A stretch of DNA of 64,000 nucleotides from JAKQIM01 sp964633225 (lineage in GTDB: Bacteria; Chloroflexota; Anaerolineae; Anaerolineales; UBA4823): NCBI GenBank assembly GCA_964633225.1, contig CAZWFQ010000004.1:1-64000 (forward strand). The letters are read 5' to 3'. Shown piece by piece: positions 26,283 to 35,317 of this stretch (within the stretch, counting starts at the first letter, position 1; the number at the start of each line of letters is the position of its first letter). The notes under the pieces were generated by a model, which saw only the letters and a list, made by a program, of their open reading frames with translations, was not told the origin of the DNA and searched no databases. A program made the position numbers and the translations under genes.

Positions 26283-28085
26283 TCATAAACGCCAACGGAA
26301 TAAGGTAAACGGCTGTTCAAAACCTTTCACCGCAGCCTGGAAAGTTTCTGGTATCACGCTGTTTTGCCCCAGCCAGTCAGCCGCCTCAGGGTCGCTCGAG
26401 ACCGGCTCAGAGAGAATGACCTCGCCGCCTTCGGCCAGGCTGTGCAAGCGGGCGGCCAGGTTCACCGCAGAGCCAAAATAATCCAGGCGCTCATTCAGCG
26501 TCACCACAATGGCCGGGCCGGTATGGATGCCCACCTTGATCGCAAGCTGGGGTGTGCCCTCCAGGTCGCGGATAGCGGCGTGCGCCGCACGAATGGCCTT
26601 CAGGGCCGTCACCGGTTGGCGGAAGACCGCCATCACCGCGTCGCCCATCGTCTTGACCACCGCCCCGCCCTCCGCAGCAATGGCCTCTTCCAACAGGTCA
26701 AAGTGCTGGCGCACGCGCCCAAAAGCCGGGGCATCGCCAATCTGGCGGTACATGCGGGTTGAGTCACGCAGGTCTGTGAACATCAGGGTTACGCTCTTGA
26801 TCTCAATTTCATCGCCGGCGCGCAGCACCTGGCGGGCAAAGAGATCACGAAAAACCTGCAAGGAGGTCACATCGGCTGCGGTAGCCGAATCATCGCGCCA
26901 AGCTGTGCGTTCCAACACCAACTGCTGGGCAAATTCTGTCTGGTTAGACAGGTGTAGGGTGGGGCGCGGCGCCAGGCGCAGCGCTGCCGATGGCCAATTG
27001 CCCACATCCAAGACCGCCTCAGCCATCCCATCCACCGCCACATCCACCGCCAGACTCTGCGAAGAGTTTAAGATTGACAGGTTATAGCGTCCCACATCCA
27101 GCACTGTTGGCACAGATTTGGCTTCACCAGGTTCAAGATTTTCATTTACCAACGCATGGGGCACCGCTTGCGGCCCTGCCACACAAAAGAGCAGTTGGTC
27201 AGGGATCACCCGCACGGTGGAACTGGGGCGAAAAACCACCTCAACCTGGCGGTCAAAATCAACGCCGAAATCCACATTACAAAAATCGCAGTGCGTGCTG
27301 CGGTGCACCTCGCTCAACTGAGCATGGCTGGCGCCGGCCCCACGGCAGTACGGGCACAGCAGTTCCCAACGCAGGTCCAGCAAGCCGGCACGGGCCGCGC
27401 GCAAGAAGGTTTCCAGCGTCACCCGGCGCGGCACCTGCCAACAGTCAGCCAACTGGTAGGGGCGAATGCGCTGCAAAGCCAGGTCATCAGCACTTTCTAA
27501 CAGCAGCATCAGGCGATCATAGACAGCCTGAGAAGGCGCATCTGGGGCCACCATCGTCCGCGCCGTTTCCATGCGCTGGCGGCCTCCCGGAGCATAATCG
27601 GCCATACCGGGCAGATCATACTGCGTGCCGCCGCTCTGGATCAAGGCGTCGTACAGGCGGAATACTTCCTCAAACCGTCGGGCACTGACCATACCAATCT
27701 GGATGCGGATTGCCAGGTGACCGAACAGGTTGGCGGGGCGTGCCCAAACCTGGTAGCTCAAGTGTGTGCCGCCGCCAGTCGCCTCGGCCATCTCAGCCTG
27801 GACGCGCATCTGGGCCAACGGCCCACGCCGGTAATAACGCGTCACGTTAAACCGGTATGGGAAGATCCACTCAAAGGGCGCCTCATCCCACTCCACTTGC
27901 TGGCCCAGGTAGGTAAAGCGCAGCCGGCGCATCCCTTCTGGCGCATCGGGCGGGCTGGGCAGTTGGGTGATGGGAGGCAGCCCGGTATCGTGGTTGAAAC
28001 GGTTCGTATCGGCCACAAAAGGCCACAACGCCGCCGGGCTGGATTTCAAGTCTACTTGCCATGAATAGTGGTATTCGTGCGACAT
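26283..28085 (-). CDS. SRPBCC-class III nucleotidyl cyclase fusion protein
   Basis: 600 residues. Residues 1-145 form an SRPBCC/START-like lipid- or ligand-binding fold (SWQVDLKSSPAALWPFVADT). A middle region holds a C-x2-C...C-x2-C site (LLCPYCRGAG and THCDFCNVDFG), resembling DUF5939. The C-terminus is a class III cyclase: metal Asp in LMFTDLRDSTRMY, KTMGDAVMAVF, and the transition-state pair in YFGSAVNLAARLHS; all key residues appear present, so it may make cAMP or cGMP. No membrane helix. The ATG at 28085 lies exactly where transcription from TATAAT (28097-28092) should begin. Confidence 0.87.
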   Translation of the reverse strand: MSHEYHYSWQVDLKSSPAALWPFVADTNRFNHDTGLPPITQLPSPPDAPEGMRRLRFTYLGQQVEWDEAPFEWIFPYRFNVTRYYRRGPLAQMRVQAEMAEATGGGTHLSYQVWARPANLFGHLAIRIQIGMVSARRFEEVFRLYDALIQSGGTQYDLPGMADYAPGGRQRMETARTMVAPDAPSQAVYDRLMLLLESADDLALQRIRPYQLADCWQVPRRVTLETFLRAARAGLLDLRWELLCPYCRGAGASHAQLSEVHRSTHCDFCNVDFGVDFDRQVEVVFRPSSTVRVIPDQLLFCVAGPQAVPHALVNENLEPGEAKSVPTVLDVGRYNLSILNSSQSLAVDVAVDGMAEAVLDVGNWPSAALRLAPRPTLHLSNQTEFAQQLVLERTAWRDDSATAADVTSLQVFRDLFARQVLRAGDEIEIKSVTLMFTDLRDSTRMYRQIGDAPAFGRVRQHFDLLEEAIAAEGGAVVKTMGDAVMAVFRQPVTALKAIRAAHAAIRDLEGTPQLAIKVGIHTGPAIVVTLNERLDYFGSAVNLAARLHSLAEGGEVILSEPVSSDPEAADWLGQNSVIPETFQAAVKGFEQPFTLFRWRL

Positions 28086-28091
28086 AACTGA

Positions 28092-28097
28092 ATTATA
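28092..28097 (-). promoter_or_regulatory. -10 element of the leaderless cyclase gene
   Basis: TATAAT on the minus strand (28097-28092). Six bases separate it from the ATG at 28085, so the first transcribed base should be the A of the start codon. No good -35. Confidence 0.45.
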
Positions 28098-28181
28098 CAT
28101 GATTGCTAAGATAATCTGAGGTTTCCCCTTTGTAACGGTGGTATGATTGGGGCGCATTATTTTTTCATAAGGAGTCGATTT

Positions 28182-29099
28182 ATGCCTACTGTAGAATTAA
28201 CCCATATCCGCAAAACCTTTGGCCCCGTTGTCGCCGTAGAAGATGTCTCGTTCAACGTAGAAAAAGGCGAGATCTTTGGCCTGCTGGGACCAAACGGCGC
28301 TGGCAAGACCACCTCGATTCGCGTCTTACTGGATATCTTCAAGCCCGAAAAAGGCCACGTGGCTGTGCTGGGCGGCCCCATGACCGAGGCCAAGAAAGAC
28401 CGCATTGGGTACATGCCTGAAGACCGCGGCCTGTACCAGGATATCGAGCTGGAGCGCTGCCTGGTGTACCTTGGTTCACTGAAGGGCATGGAACCAGCCG
28501 AGGTGCGCCGCCGCATGGGCGAATATCTAGAACGCTTCGACCTGGCAGCCCACACGCACAAAAAGGTCAAAGAACTAAGCAAGGGTATGCAGCAGAAAGC
28601 CCAGATCATTGCCACCATCCTGCACCAGCCTGAGCTGCTGATCATCGACGAGCCCTTCAGCGGCCTGGACCCAATTAACACCCAGATGGTCAAAGACCTT
28701 CTGCTCGAGCTGCGAGGGCGGGGGGTTACACTCCTCATGTCTACCCACCAGATGAACCAGGTGGAAGAATTGTGTGACCGGATTGTGCTGATCGACCACG
28801 GCAAGGATGTCTTGTACGGCACCCTGGACGAGGTCCGCCGGCCCTTCACTGGCAACGCCGTGTTGGTACGCAGCGCATCTGGGGAGCTGCCCGTTATCCC
28901 CGGTGTGGCGCTGGTGGAAGGGCACAATGCCGCCCAACGCCTGACCCTACAGGAGGGCGTCACCCCCCAAGATGTGCTCAAAGCCTTGGTAGCACAGAAT
29001 GTAGCCATCGAGCAGTTTGAGATCGCCGCCCCCACGCTGGACGAGATCTTCATCCAGGTCGTACAGAGCAGCGAAGCCAACGCGGAGGCGTCCCAATGA
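28182..29099 (+). CDS. ABC-2 exporter ATP-binding protein (NatA-like)
   Basis: 305 residues. Walker A GLLGPNGAGKTTSIRVLLD, Q-loop region YMPEDRGLYQD, signature LSKGMQQKAQI, Walker B LLIIDEPFSGLDP and H-loop LLMSTHQMNQVEEL are intact. The C-terminal 80-residue extension is typical of DrrA/NatA/CcmA ATPases serving ABC-2 permeases. AAGGAG precedes ATG 28182. Its stop overlaps the first permease start (ATGA at 29096-29099), giving a three-gene transporter operon. NatAB exports sodium in Bacillus; other members export drugs, so substrate is open. Confidence 0.93.
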   Translation: MPTVELTHIRKTFGPVVAVEDVSFNVEKGEIFGLLGPNGAGKTTSIRVLLDIFKPEKGHVAVLGGPMTEAKKDRIGYMPEDRGLYQDIELERCLVYLGSLKGMEPAEVRRRMGEYLERFDLAAHTHKKVKELSKGMQQKAQIIATILHQPELLIIDEPFSGLDPINTQMVKDLLLELRGRGVTLLMSTHQMNQVEELCDRIVLIDHGKDVLYGTLDEVRRPFTGNAVLVRSASGELPVIPGVALVEGHNAAQRLTLQEGVTPQDVLKALVAQNVAIEQFEIAAPTLDEIFIQVVQSSEANAEASQ

Positions 29100-30295
29100 T
29101 TAAATTTTGGCGCGTGGCCTGGCATGAATACACCCGGCACGTGCTGCGCAAGCGTTTCTTGCTGGCGCTCTTGAGCGTGCCGTTGATCATTGGCCTGATG
29201 ATCGGGATGGTCTTCTTTGTGGTCAGCCTGGAAATGTCAGACGAGCCGGTGGGGTATGTTGACGCATCAGGTCTATTGACAGATCCCCTACCGCCGCCAG
29301 AGGTTCAAGCCCCAGAACGTCAAATCTCTATGCAGCCTTTTGAGAGCGCTGAGGCAGCCGAGGCCGCGCTGCAAGCCGGCGAGGTCCAGGCCTATTTTGT
29401 CTTACCTGCCGATTACTTGCAAACCGGCAAAGCCCAGGTGTTTTACGAGGGCAAGTTGAGAGAGTCGGTCACCGGCCAATTCTTCGATTTCCTATCCGTC
29501 AACTTGCTGCGCAGCCAGCCAGATGAGGTAGCTGCCCGCCTGGTGCAAGGTACGCTGGTCGTTGTGCGGGCCACTGAGTCGGGCCGCGAGGCATCCGATG
29601 ACAGTTGGTTCAACGTACTTCTGCCCTTCTTCGCCGGGATTATCTTCATCATTGCCATGTCCACCAGTTCCGGTTACCTGACCCAGGCTGTGGTGGAAGA
29701 AAAAGAGAACCGCACCATGGAGATCGTGGTCACCTCGGTCTCACCCATGCAGCTTATGGGCGGCAAGATCATTGGCGATATCGCCATTGGCCTGACCCAG
29801 TTGATCATCTGGGGCATCTTCGTTGTCCTGGGCATCCTCATTGGCAGCCGGTATGTCAGTTGGCTGCAAGGGGTCAGCCTGCCGGGAAGCATGATCTTGC
29901 TGGCAGTAGTTGTGCTGATCCCTGCCTTTGTCATGTTCTGTGCCCTCACTGCGGCTTTGGGGGCCACCGTCACCGAGGGGCGCGAGGCCCAACAGGTGGT
30001 TGGGATCTTCACCATGATCGTGTGGGCGCCTTACTTCTTCATTGCTATATTGATGGAACACACCAACAGCCCCTTGGCACTGGCGCTTAGTTTCTTCCCA
30101 CTCACCGCACCACTGACGCTCATCATGCGCGCCGGCTTCTCCGATATCCCGGCCTGGCAAGTGGCGCTCACATCAATCATCCTGGTGCTCTCAGCCATCG
30201 CGTCGCTGTGGCTGGCTGGACGCGCCTTCCGCTTGGGCATGCTGCGTTACGGCCAACGCCTGCGCCTGGCTGAGCTTTTCCGCCGGGGAGGTTAA
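29096..30295 (+). CDS. ABC-2 permease (NatB/YhaP-like), first subunit
   Basis: 399 residues. One N-terminal helix (LLALLSVPLIIGLMIGMVFF), an extracytoplasmic domain of about 150 residues, then five or six helices in the C-terminal half. The family hallmark VVEEKENRTMEIVVTSVSPMQL is at about residue 200. It forms the channel with the second permease encoded 3 bases downstream and is powered by the NatA-like ATPase. Start overlaps the ATPase stop. Confidence 0.9.
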   Translation: MIKFWRVAWHEYTRHVLRKRFLLALLSVPLIIGLMIGMVFFVVSLEMSDEPVGYVDASGLLTDPLPPPEVQAPERQISMQPFESAEAAEAALQAGEVQAYFVLPADYLQTGKAQVFYEGKLRESVTGQFFDFLSVNLLRSQPDEVAARLVQGTLVVVRATESGREASDDSWFNVLLPFFAGIIFIIAMSTSSGYLTQAVVEEKENRTMEIVVTSVSPMQLMGGKIIGDIAIGLTQLIIWGIFVVLGILIGSRYVSWLQGVSLPGSMILLAVVVLIPAFVMFCALTAALGATVTEGREAQQVVGIFTMIVWAPYFFIAILMEHTNSPLALALSFFPLTAPLTLIMRAGFSDIPAWQVALTSIILVLSAIASLWLAGRAFRLGMLRYGQRLRLAELFRRGG

Positions 30296-30297
30296 TC

Positions 30298-31539
30298 ATG
30301 AACAAAACACTTCTCATCCTGCGTCATGAAATCTATACCGTCGTCAGCCGCCCATCCTTCCTCTTCGGCATGTTTGGCATTCCCCTGCTGGGCGCGCTGA
30401 TCTTCTTCATCGCTGGCAACCTGACCAAAAACCAGGGCGCTCAAAACGTGGTGGAGCAGTTGGTCACCAGCCCGCCAGAGCAAATGGCAGAAGGCTATAT
30501 CGACCAGGCCGGGCTCATCCAAAACTTACCCAATGGCGTCTCAGAGGCCCAGTTGATCGCTTATGCCAGTGAAGAGGCAGCCCGCGCCGCCCTGGATGCC
30601 GGCGAGATCGGGAGCTACTACATCGTCCCGCCCGACTACGTGACCAAAGGCGAGATTGTGCAGGTACGCCCTGACTTCAATCCCCTCTCTGGCTTCAGCC
30701 AATCGGGGCTCTTTGAATGGGTACTGCGCGTCAACTTGCTCGATGGTGATGTACAGGCGGCCATGCTTTCGAATGGTCCAATTGAGTTGCAGTATGTCAA
30801 CCGTGCGCCAGAGCCAGAGGCCGCCCGCGACGAAAACAATATGCTGACCTTCTTCCTGCCTTATGGCGTGACGATGATCTTCTACATGGTCATCCTGACC
30901 TCGGCCAGCCTGCTTCTCAGCAGTGTGACCAAAGAAAAGGAAAACCGCATCATCGAAGTCCTGATGAACTCGGTGACAGCCCAGCAGCTGCTAACCGGCA
31001 AGATCATTGGACTGGGCCTGGTGGGATTGGTGCAAACCGCCATCTGGGTTGGCACCGCCAGAGCCCTGCTGGGCGCCAGTAAGAGCACCTTCAACTTATC
31101 CGATGCTTTCCAACTACCGCCATCGTTCTTGGTGTGGGGATTGATCTTCTTCATCCTGGGCTATGCCGTCTATGCCAGCCTGATGGCTGGGCTGGGGGCA
31201 TTGGTCCCCAACCTGCGTGAGGCCTCCCAGGCCACCATGATCGTGGTGATGCCCCTGATCATCCCCCTGTTCTTGATGAATGTGTTGATCGAGACCCCCC
31301 ACAGCGCTGTTTCTACGGCATTGAGCTTGTTCCCCCTCAGCGCACCGGTGGTGATGATGACACGCCTCTCTTCGGGTGGGGTTCCAGCCTGGCAGCCGCC
31401 CCTGGCGGCCGTGCTCTGCGCGATCACCGCCGTGCTGGTCGTTCGGGCTGTGGCAGGCATGTTCCGGGCACAGGCCCTGCTCTCTGGCCAGGCCTTCAGC
31501 GTTAAGCTGTTTTTCAAGGCCTTGATCGGTAAAGCATAA
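30298..31539 (+). CDS. ABC-2 permease (NatB/YhaP-like), second subunit
   Basis: 413 residues with the same plan as the gene before it: helix 1 (FGIPLLGALIFFIAGNL), an outer domain, and a C-terminal six-helix block with SSVTKEKENRIIEVLMNSVT. It is a diverged paralog of its neighbour, so the transporter is probably a heterodimer in the membrane. GGAGG overlaps the end of the preceding gene and gives good spacing to ATG 30298. The operon closes at the terminator at 31545. Confidence 0.9.
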   Translation: MNKTLLILRHEIYTVVSRPSFLFGMFGIPLLGALIFFIAGNLTKNQGAQNVVEQLVTSPPEQMAEGYIDQAGLIQNLPNGVSEAQLIAYASEEAARAALDAGEIGSYYIVPPDYVTKGEIVQVRPDFNPLSGFSQSGLFEWVLRVNLLDGDVQAAMLSNGPIELQYVNRAPEPEAARDENNMLTFFLPYGVTMIFYMVILTSASLLLSSVTKEKENRIIEVLMNSVTAQQLLTGKIIGLGLVGLVQTAIWVGTARALLGASKSTFNLSDAFQLPPSFLVWGLIFFILGYAVYASLMAGLGALVPNLREASQATMIVVMPLIIPLFLMNVLIETPHSAVSTALSLFPLSAPVVMMTRLSSGGVPAWQPPLAAVLCAITAVLVVRAVAGMFRAQALLSGQAFSVKLFFKALIGKA

Positions 31540-31544
31540 GTTTT

Positions 31545-31590
31545 CAAAACAGATTGAGGCGGCGCCAAAAGGCCGCCTTAATCTGTTTTG
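31545..31590. terminator. Bidirectional intrinsic terminator
   Basis: A 19-bp stem, arms 31545-31563 and 31572-31590 with one G-T pair, loop GCCAAAAG. A-run at the left foot and T-run at the right suit termination both ways. It ends the ABC operon on the plus strand and the histidine kinase on the minus strand; the kinase TAA stop is within the stem. Confidence 0.85.
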
Positions 31591-33260
31591 GGTATCACCA
31601 GGGGGAAAACTGCCGTAAAGGTGCTGCCCTGATCCACTTCGCTGGTCAGGTGGATCTTTCCTCCCATCAAGCCCACCAGCTTCTTGACGATCGCCAGGCC
31701 CAGGCCAATCCCCTGGCGTTTTTGGGTCCCCGTCCCAAGCTGACGGAATGGCTCAAATACCGCTTCCTGAGCCTCAGGCGGGATACCCCGCCCCGTATCG
31801 CTCACCTCGATCGCCCACCGGTACTCATCCACCTGGATGCAGCGGGCACCCACCTGGCCGCGCTCGGTGAATTTGATCGCATTGGTCAGCAAGTTGACCA
31901 AGACCTGGTTCAGCCGCTGCACATCGCCAACCAGGCTCTCCGGCAGCCCCGGGTCGATCTCGGTCACCAGGTCCAGGCCCTTCTCGCGGGCAGCCGTAAG
32001 CACCGCTTCACTCAGACCATCGATCAAATCTGAGGGCGCAAAAGGCAAATTCTGGATCGCCAATGTGCCGGCCTCAATGCGAGCTTGATCGAGCAGGTCT
32101 CCCACCAGATTGTTGAGCTGGTAAACATTGCGCACAATGCGCGCCAGCAAGTCATCCTGCTCTTCGTTGATCGGGCCAGCGATTTTTTGCTGGAGCATGT
32201 CGGCCATCCCCAGGATGGCGGTCAGCGGGCTGCGCAGATCGTGCGAGACCATGGCCACAAAATTACTTTTCATCCGGCTGACCTCAACTTCATGCGTCAC
32301 ATCATGCAAAACAGCCACAATGCCCGCCATTTCACCAGCCTCCAGGCGCACCGGGGCCACGTTCAGTGAATAGACCTTGCTGCCCCACGCCACCTGCAGC
32401 GGCTCAGCAAAAAGCGGATCGCGGAACAAGGTCTGTGCCACTTCAAGCTGCGCCTCCGGCAGGGCGTGTTCCAACCAATCGCCAATTTGCTGGCCCATAA
32501 TGTCCTCGGCCGGTTGGCCGGCCATCAAGCCTAGGGCCGGGTTGGCCGCGCTGATCTTCCCCATGGGGTCGATCACCAACACGCCATCTGCAATGCTGTG
32601 CAAAATGGCTTGCAAGCGGCCGGTTTCAGCCTGCTGGTGCAGCAGTGCCTGGTGCAGTTCATCCGTGCGCTCCGCCACGCGCTGATCCAGTTCGCGATTC
32701 ACCTGGCGCAGCTCTTTAAACGTATTCTCGAGGGTACTGGTTGCCAGCCAGGCAATCAATGCGATGATGCAGTAGCCCATCTCCAAAAAGAAACTGACTT
32801 CCACCTGGGCCTGGTTGGCCAGCCAGATATTCAGCACAACTACCACTGCTGCCATCACAAAACTGGCCACCGGGCGGATCAACATGCTGGCCAGGAAAAT
32901 GGGGATCACAAAATAGATGATCGAGCGCCCAATGGCCAGCTCTTCTTTCGTGTCACTGACTGCAATCAGAATGGTGAACAACACCAGAAAAATGCTGCCG
33001 CCAACCACGCTCGACCAATACCGCCCAGACCAATAGGCCAGCACAATCGCACCGCTGAATCCCAAGAGGGCAAACAAGGTGCGATAACCCGGATCGGCTG
33101 TTTTTAAATCTTGGGTCAGGGCCACGTATACATAAAAAATCAGGCCCACGCAGCAAGTCGCCGCCAGCCCAATCAAGATCACATTAAGCAGCCAGCGACG
33201 GCGGGCGTCATCGGGATCAGTTGAGGGGATATCGAGCAGGCGCTGCCAGAGTTTATTCAC
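31578..33260 (-). CDS. Membrane sensor histidine kinase (6TM-PAS-HisKA-HATPase)
   Basis: 560 residues. About six membrane helices at residues 25-185, a coiled linker (NRELDQRVAERTDELHQ), a PAS domain (ILHSIADGVLVIDPMGKI), H-box NFVAMVSHDLRSPLTAILG, N-box NLLTNAIKFTERG, G1 VSDTGRGIP and G2 GIGLGLAIVKKLVGLMGG. It is an orphan kinase with no regulator next to it. It is the last gene in the selW-trpS-nudix-dtd direction, 41 bases after dtd, so co-transcription is possible though functional linkage is doubtful. Confidence 0.92.
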   Translation of the reverse strand: MNKLWQRLLDIPSTDPDDARRRWLLNVILIGLAATCCVGLIFYVYVALTQDLKTADPGYRTLFALLGFSGAIVLAYWSGRYWSSVVGGSIFLVLFTILIAVSDTKEELAIGRSIIYFVIPIFLASMLIRPVASFVMAAVVVVLNIWLANQAQVEVSFFLEMGYCIIALIAWLATSTLENTFKELRQVNRELDQRVAERTDELHQALLHQQAETGRLQAILHSIADGVLVIDPMGKISAANPALGLMAGQPAEDIMGQQIGDWLEHALPEAQLEVAQTLFRDPLFAEPLQVAWGSKVYSLNVAPVRLEAGEMAGIVAVLHDVTHEVEVSRMKSNFVAMVSHDLRSPLTAILGMADMLQQKIAGPINEEQDDLLARIVRNVYQLNNLVGDLLDQARIEAGTLAIQNLPFAPSDLIDGLSEAVLTAAREKGLDLVTEIDPGLPESLVGDVQRLNQVLVNLLTNAIKFTERGQVGARCIQVDEYRWAIEVSDTGRGIPPEAQEAVFEPFRQLGTGTQKRQGIGLGLAIVKKLVGLMGGKIHLTSEVDQGSTFTAVFPLVIPKTD

Positions 33261-33301
33261 CGCACAATCTGACCCTGTGATTACCCCTTATGCGGGCAAG
33301 G

Positions 33302-33745
33302 TCAGTTATTCGATTCTAACATAATCGTAACGGGGCCATCATTGCGAATCTCTACCAACATGTGCGCCCCGAACTGGCCTGTTTGGGTTGGCACGCCCAA
33401 TTCGCTCAGAATCGCCGCAAACCGCTCAACCAATGGGCGGGCAATCTCTGGCAGGGCCGCATCCGTAAAAGATGGGCGGCGGCCCTTGCGCGCATCCGCA
33501 TACAAGGTAAACTGAGAGACCACAATCGCTGCCCCGCCCACATCCAACAATGAGCGGTTCATCTTCCCCTGCTCATCTTCAAAGATGCGCAGGTTGGCTG
33601 CCTTCTCTGCCAGGAAGCGCGCTTGCGTTTCGCCATCCCCTGGCGCGATACCTAATAGAATGACCAGCCCTGGCCCGATCTCAGCCATGGGCTGGCCTTC
33701 CACACTCACCTTACCATAAGTCACACGTTGTAAGATCAGGCGCAT
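33302..33745 (-). CDS. dtd: D-aminoacyl-tRNA deacylase
   Basis: 147 residues, the normal DTD length. MRLILQRVTYGKVSVEG start, catalytic SQFTLYADARKGRRPSF and the chirality-gating NDGPVTIMLESNN at the C-terminus (usual Gly-cisPro region GxPxTGxF: GVPTQTGQFGAHM). It hydrolyses D-amino acids, and glycine wrongly put on tRNA-Ala, as homodimers in the cytoplasm. It starts 5 bases after the Nudix gene and shares the transcript with trpS, so the group has a translation-quality theme. Confidence 0.96.
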   Translation of the reverse strand: MRLILQRVTYGKVSVEGQPMAEIGPGLVILLGIAPGDGETQARFLAEKAANLRIFEDEQGKMNRSLLDVGGAAIVVSQFTLYADARKGRRPSFTDAALPEIARPLVERFAAILSELGVPTQTGQFGAHMLVEIRNDGPVTIMLESNN

Positions 33746-33750
33746 ATTGG

Positions 33751-34284
33751 TTACACCCGCAAGGCCAAGGCCACGGCCGCGGCCCAGGCCAGGATCTTGA
33801 ACTTTCCATCTGAAAGGGCCTGCTCCAACTCAGCACGCGAAAGCAGCACCATTTCTTGCGCTTCCAGGTCATCGCTGTCGATCTCGCAAACCCGCCGCGC
33901 CTGGCGCGCCAGGTACAGGTTGCCCGTGGCCACGCCCCGGTTTGGATCCACTAAGAAATGTCCCAGGTCTACCCAATCGTCAGAGACGCAGCCGGTTTCC
34001 TCGCGCAGCTCGCGCTGCGCCGCGGCCAGCGGCACCTCGCCCGGCTTGAGATAGCCGCCCACCAATGCCAGCATCGGCTCAGGCACGCCATATTTGCGCT
34101 GCCAAAAGCACAGGTACTCTCCGGCCTCGGTTTGCACCACCACGTTAATATAGTCTGGGGTGGTCAGCCAGGGCCAATCTGGAATGACGCGCCCATCGGG
34201 CAGCTCCACCGCGTGGTGTTCCACCACCAACCAGGGAGACTGGTCCAAGACCACCTTGCGAGAAAGGGTTTTCCACGGCAGCAT
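33751..34284 (-). CDS. Nudix hydrolase (ADP-ribose pyrophosphatase-like)
   Basis: 177 residues. The Nudix box is complete: GYLKPGEVPLAAAQRELREETG (positions about 85-106; G-x5-E-x7-REL-x-EE-x-G). The upstream part WLVVEHHAVELPDGRVIPDW resembles ADP-ribose/NDP-sugar hydrolases, which cleave nucleoside diphosphates linked to another group. Substrate not determinable. It lies 5 bases from both trpS and dtd in the same operon. Confidence 0.9.
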   Translation of the reverse strand: MLPWKTLSRKVVLDQSPWLVVEHHAVELPDGRVIPDWPWLTTPDYINVVVQTEAGEYLCFWQRKYGVPEPMLALVGGYLKPGEVPLAAAQRELREETGCVSDDWVDLGHFLVDPNRGVATGNLYLARQARRVCEIDSDDLEAQEMVLLSRAELEQALSDGKFKILAWAAAVALALRV

Positions 34285-34289
34285 GGCGT

Positions 34290-35282
34290 TTAAGGCAAGC
34301 CCACAGCCCGCCGCACGCCCACCATGGTTTGCTCGGCAATGACACGCGCCCGGCGAGCGCCATCATCCAAAACATCCAGCACATAAGCCGGGTCTTGCGC
34401 CAGCTTGTTACGGCGTTGGCGGAAAGGATCCAGGTTGGCGTTCAGGTTGGCGGCGAAGCGCTTCTTGCAGTCCACGCAGCCAATACCGGCCTTGCGGCAT
34501 TCGCTGTCAATCATCGCCACTTCGTCGACCGGCGAGAAGATCTTGTGCATCGAAAAGACGTTGCACACCTCTGGGCGCCCCGGATCGTTGCGGCGCATAC
34601 GCTGAGGGTCGGTCACCATCTGCATCACGCGCTGCTGTGTTTCCTCGGGTGTAGAGGCCAGCTCGATGTGATTATTGAGGCTCTTGCCCATCTTCTCCAC
34701 ACCGTCAATGCCCAACACCTTGGGCACTTCAGTGTTCTTCATCTGCGGCTCCACCAGCACGTCCGTGTTATAGCGGAAGTTAAAAGAACGCACCGCTTCG
34801 CGCGCAAATTCCAGGTGCGGCGCCTGGTCAACGCCCACCGGCACCACGTTGGCCCTGTAGAGCAAAATATCGGCTGCCATCAACACCGGATAGCCCACCA
34901 GCCCATAATTCACGTTGTGGGGCTGCTGGCGTACCTTCTCTTTGAATGTGGGCAGGTCGGTCAGTTTGCCCAGCGGCGTGACCATCGAAAGGACCAGGTG
35001 CAGCTCAGTCACCTGCGGCACGTGGGATTGGATAAAGATGATCGATTCCTCCGGGCGGATGCCTGCCGCCAGGAAATCGAGGGCCATTTCCATCGTATTC
35101 TGGCGCAAGTTGAGCGTATCCTCAACCGTGGTCAGGGCGTGCAAGTCCACGATACAGTAGACGCAGTCGTAATCTTCTTGCAATGCCACGTAATTCTTGA
35201 TCGCGCCCAGGTAATTGCCCAGGTGCTGGCGCCCGGTTGGGCGCGCCCCCGAAAAAGCGCGGCCTTTCTTCATTGTAGCCAT
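34290..35282 (-). CDS. trpS: Tryptophanyl-tRNA synthetase, iron-sulfur type
   Basis: 330 residues, a class I synthetase. The HIGH-like motif is PTGRQHLGNY (15-24) and KMSKS is KMGKS (197-201). Trp-site residues in YPVLMAADILLY and GVDQAPHLEFAR are conserved. A cysteine set C240-x21-C262-x6-C269-x2-C272 closely matches the [4Fe-4S] site of Thermotoga maritima TrpRS near the anticodon-binding region, so an iron-sulfur form is expected. ATG 35282 follows GGAGG by eight bases; a second in-frame ATG at 35273 is less favoured. It follows selW by 35 bases. No T-box motif was found upstream on this strand. Confidence 0.96.
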   Translation of the reverse strand: MATMKKGRAFSGARPTGRQHLGNYLGAIKNYVALQEDYDCVYCIVDLHALTTVEDTLNLRQNTMEMALDFLAAGIRPEESIIFIQSHVPQVTELHLVLSMVTPLGKLTDLPTFKEKVRQQPHNVNYGLVGYPVLMAADILLYRANVVPVGVDQAPHLEFAREAVRSFNFRYNTDVLVEPQMKNTEVPKVLGIDGVEKMGKSLNNHIELASTPEETQQRVMQMVTDPQRMRRNDPGRPEVCNVFSMHKIFSPVDEVAMIDSECRKAGIGCVDCKKRFAANLNANLDPFRQRRNKLAQDPAYVLDVLDDGARRARVIAEQTMVGVRRAVGLP

Positions 35283-35317
35283 CTTATTACCTCCAAAGAA
35301 TATATCTATTTAATTAC

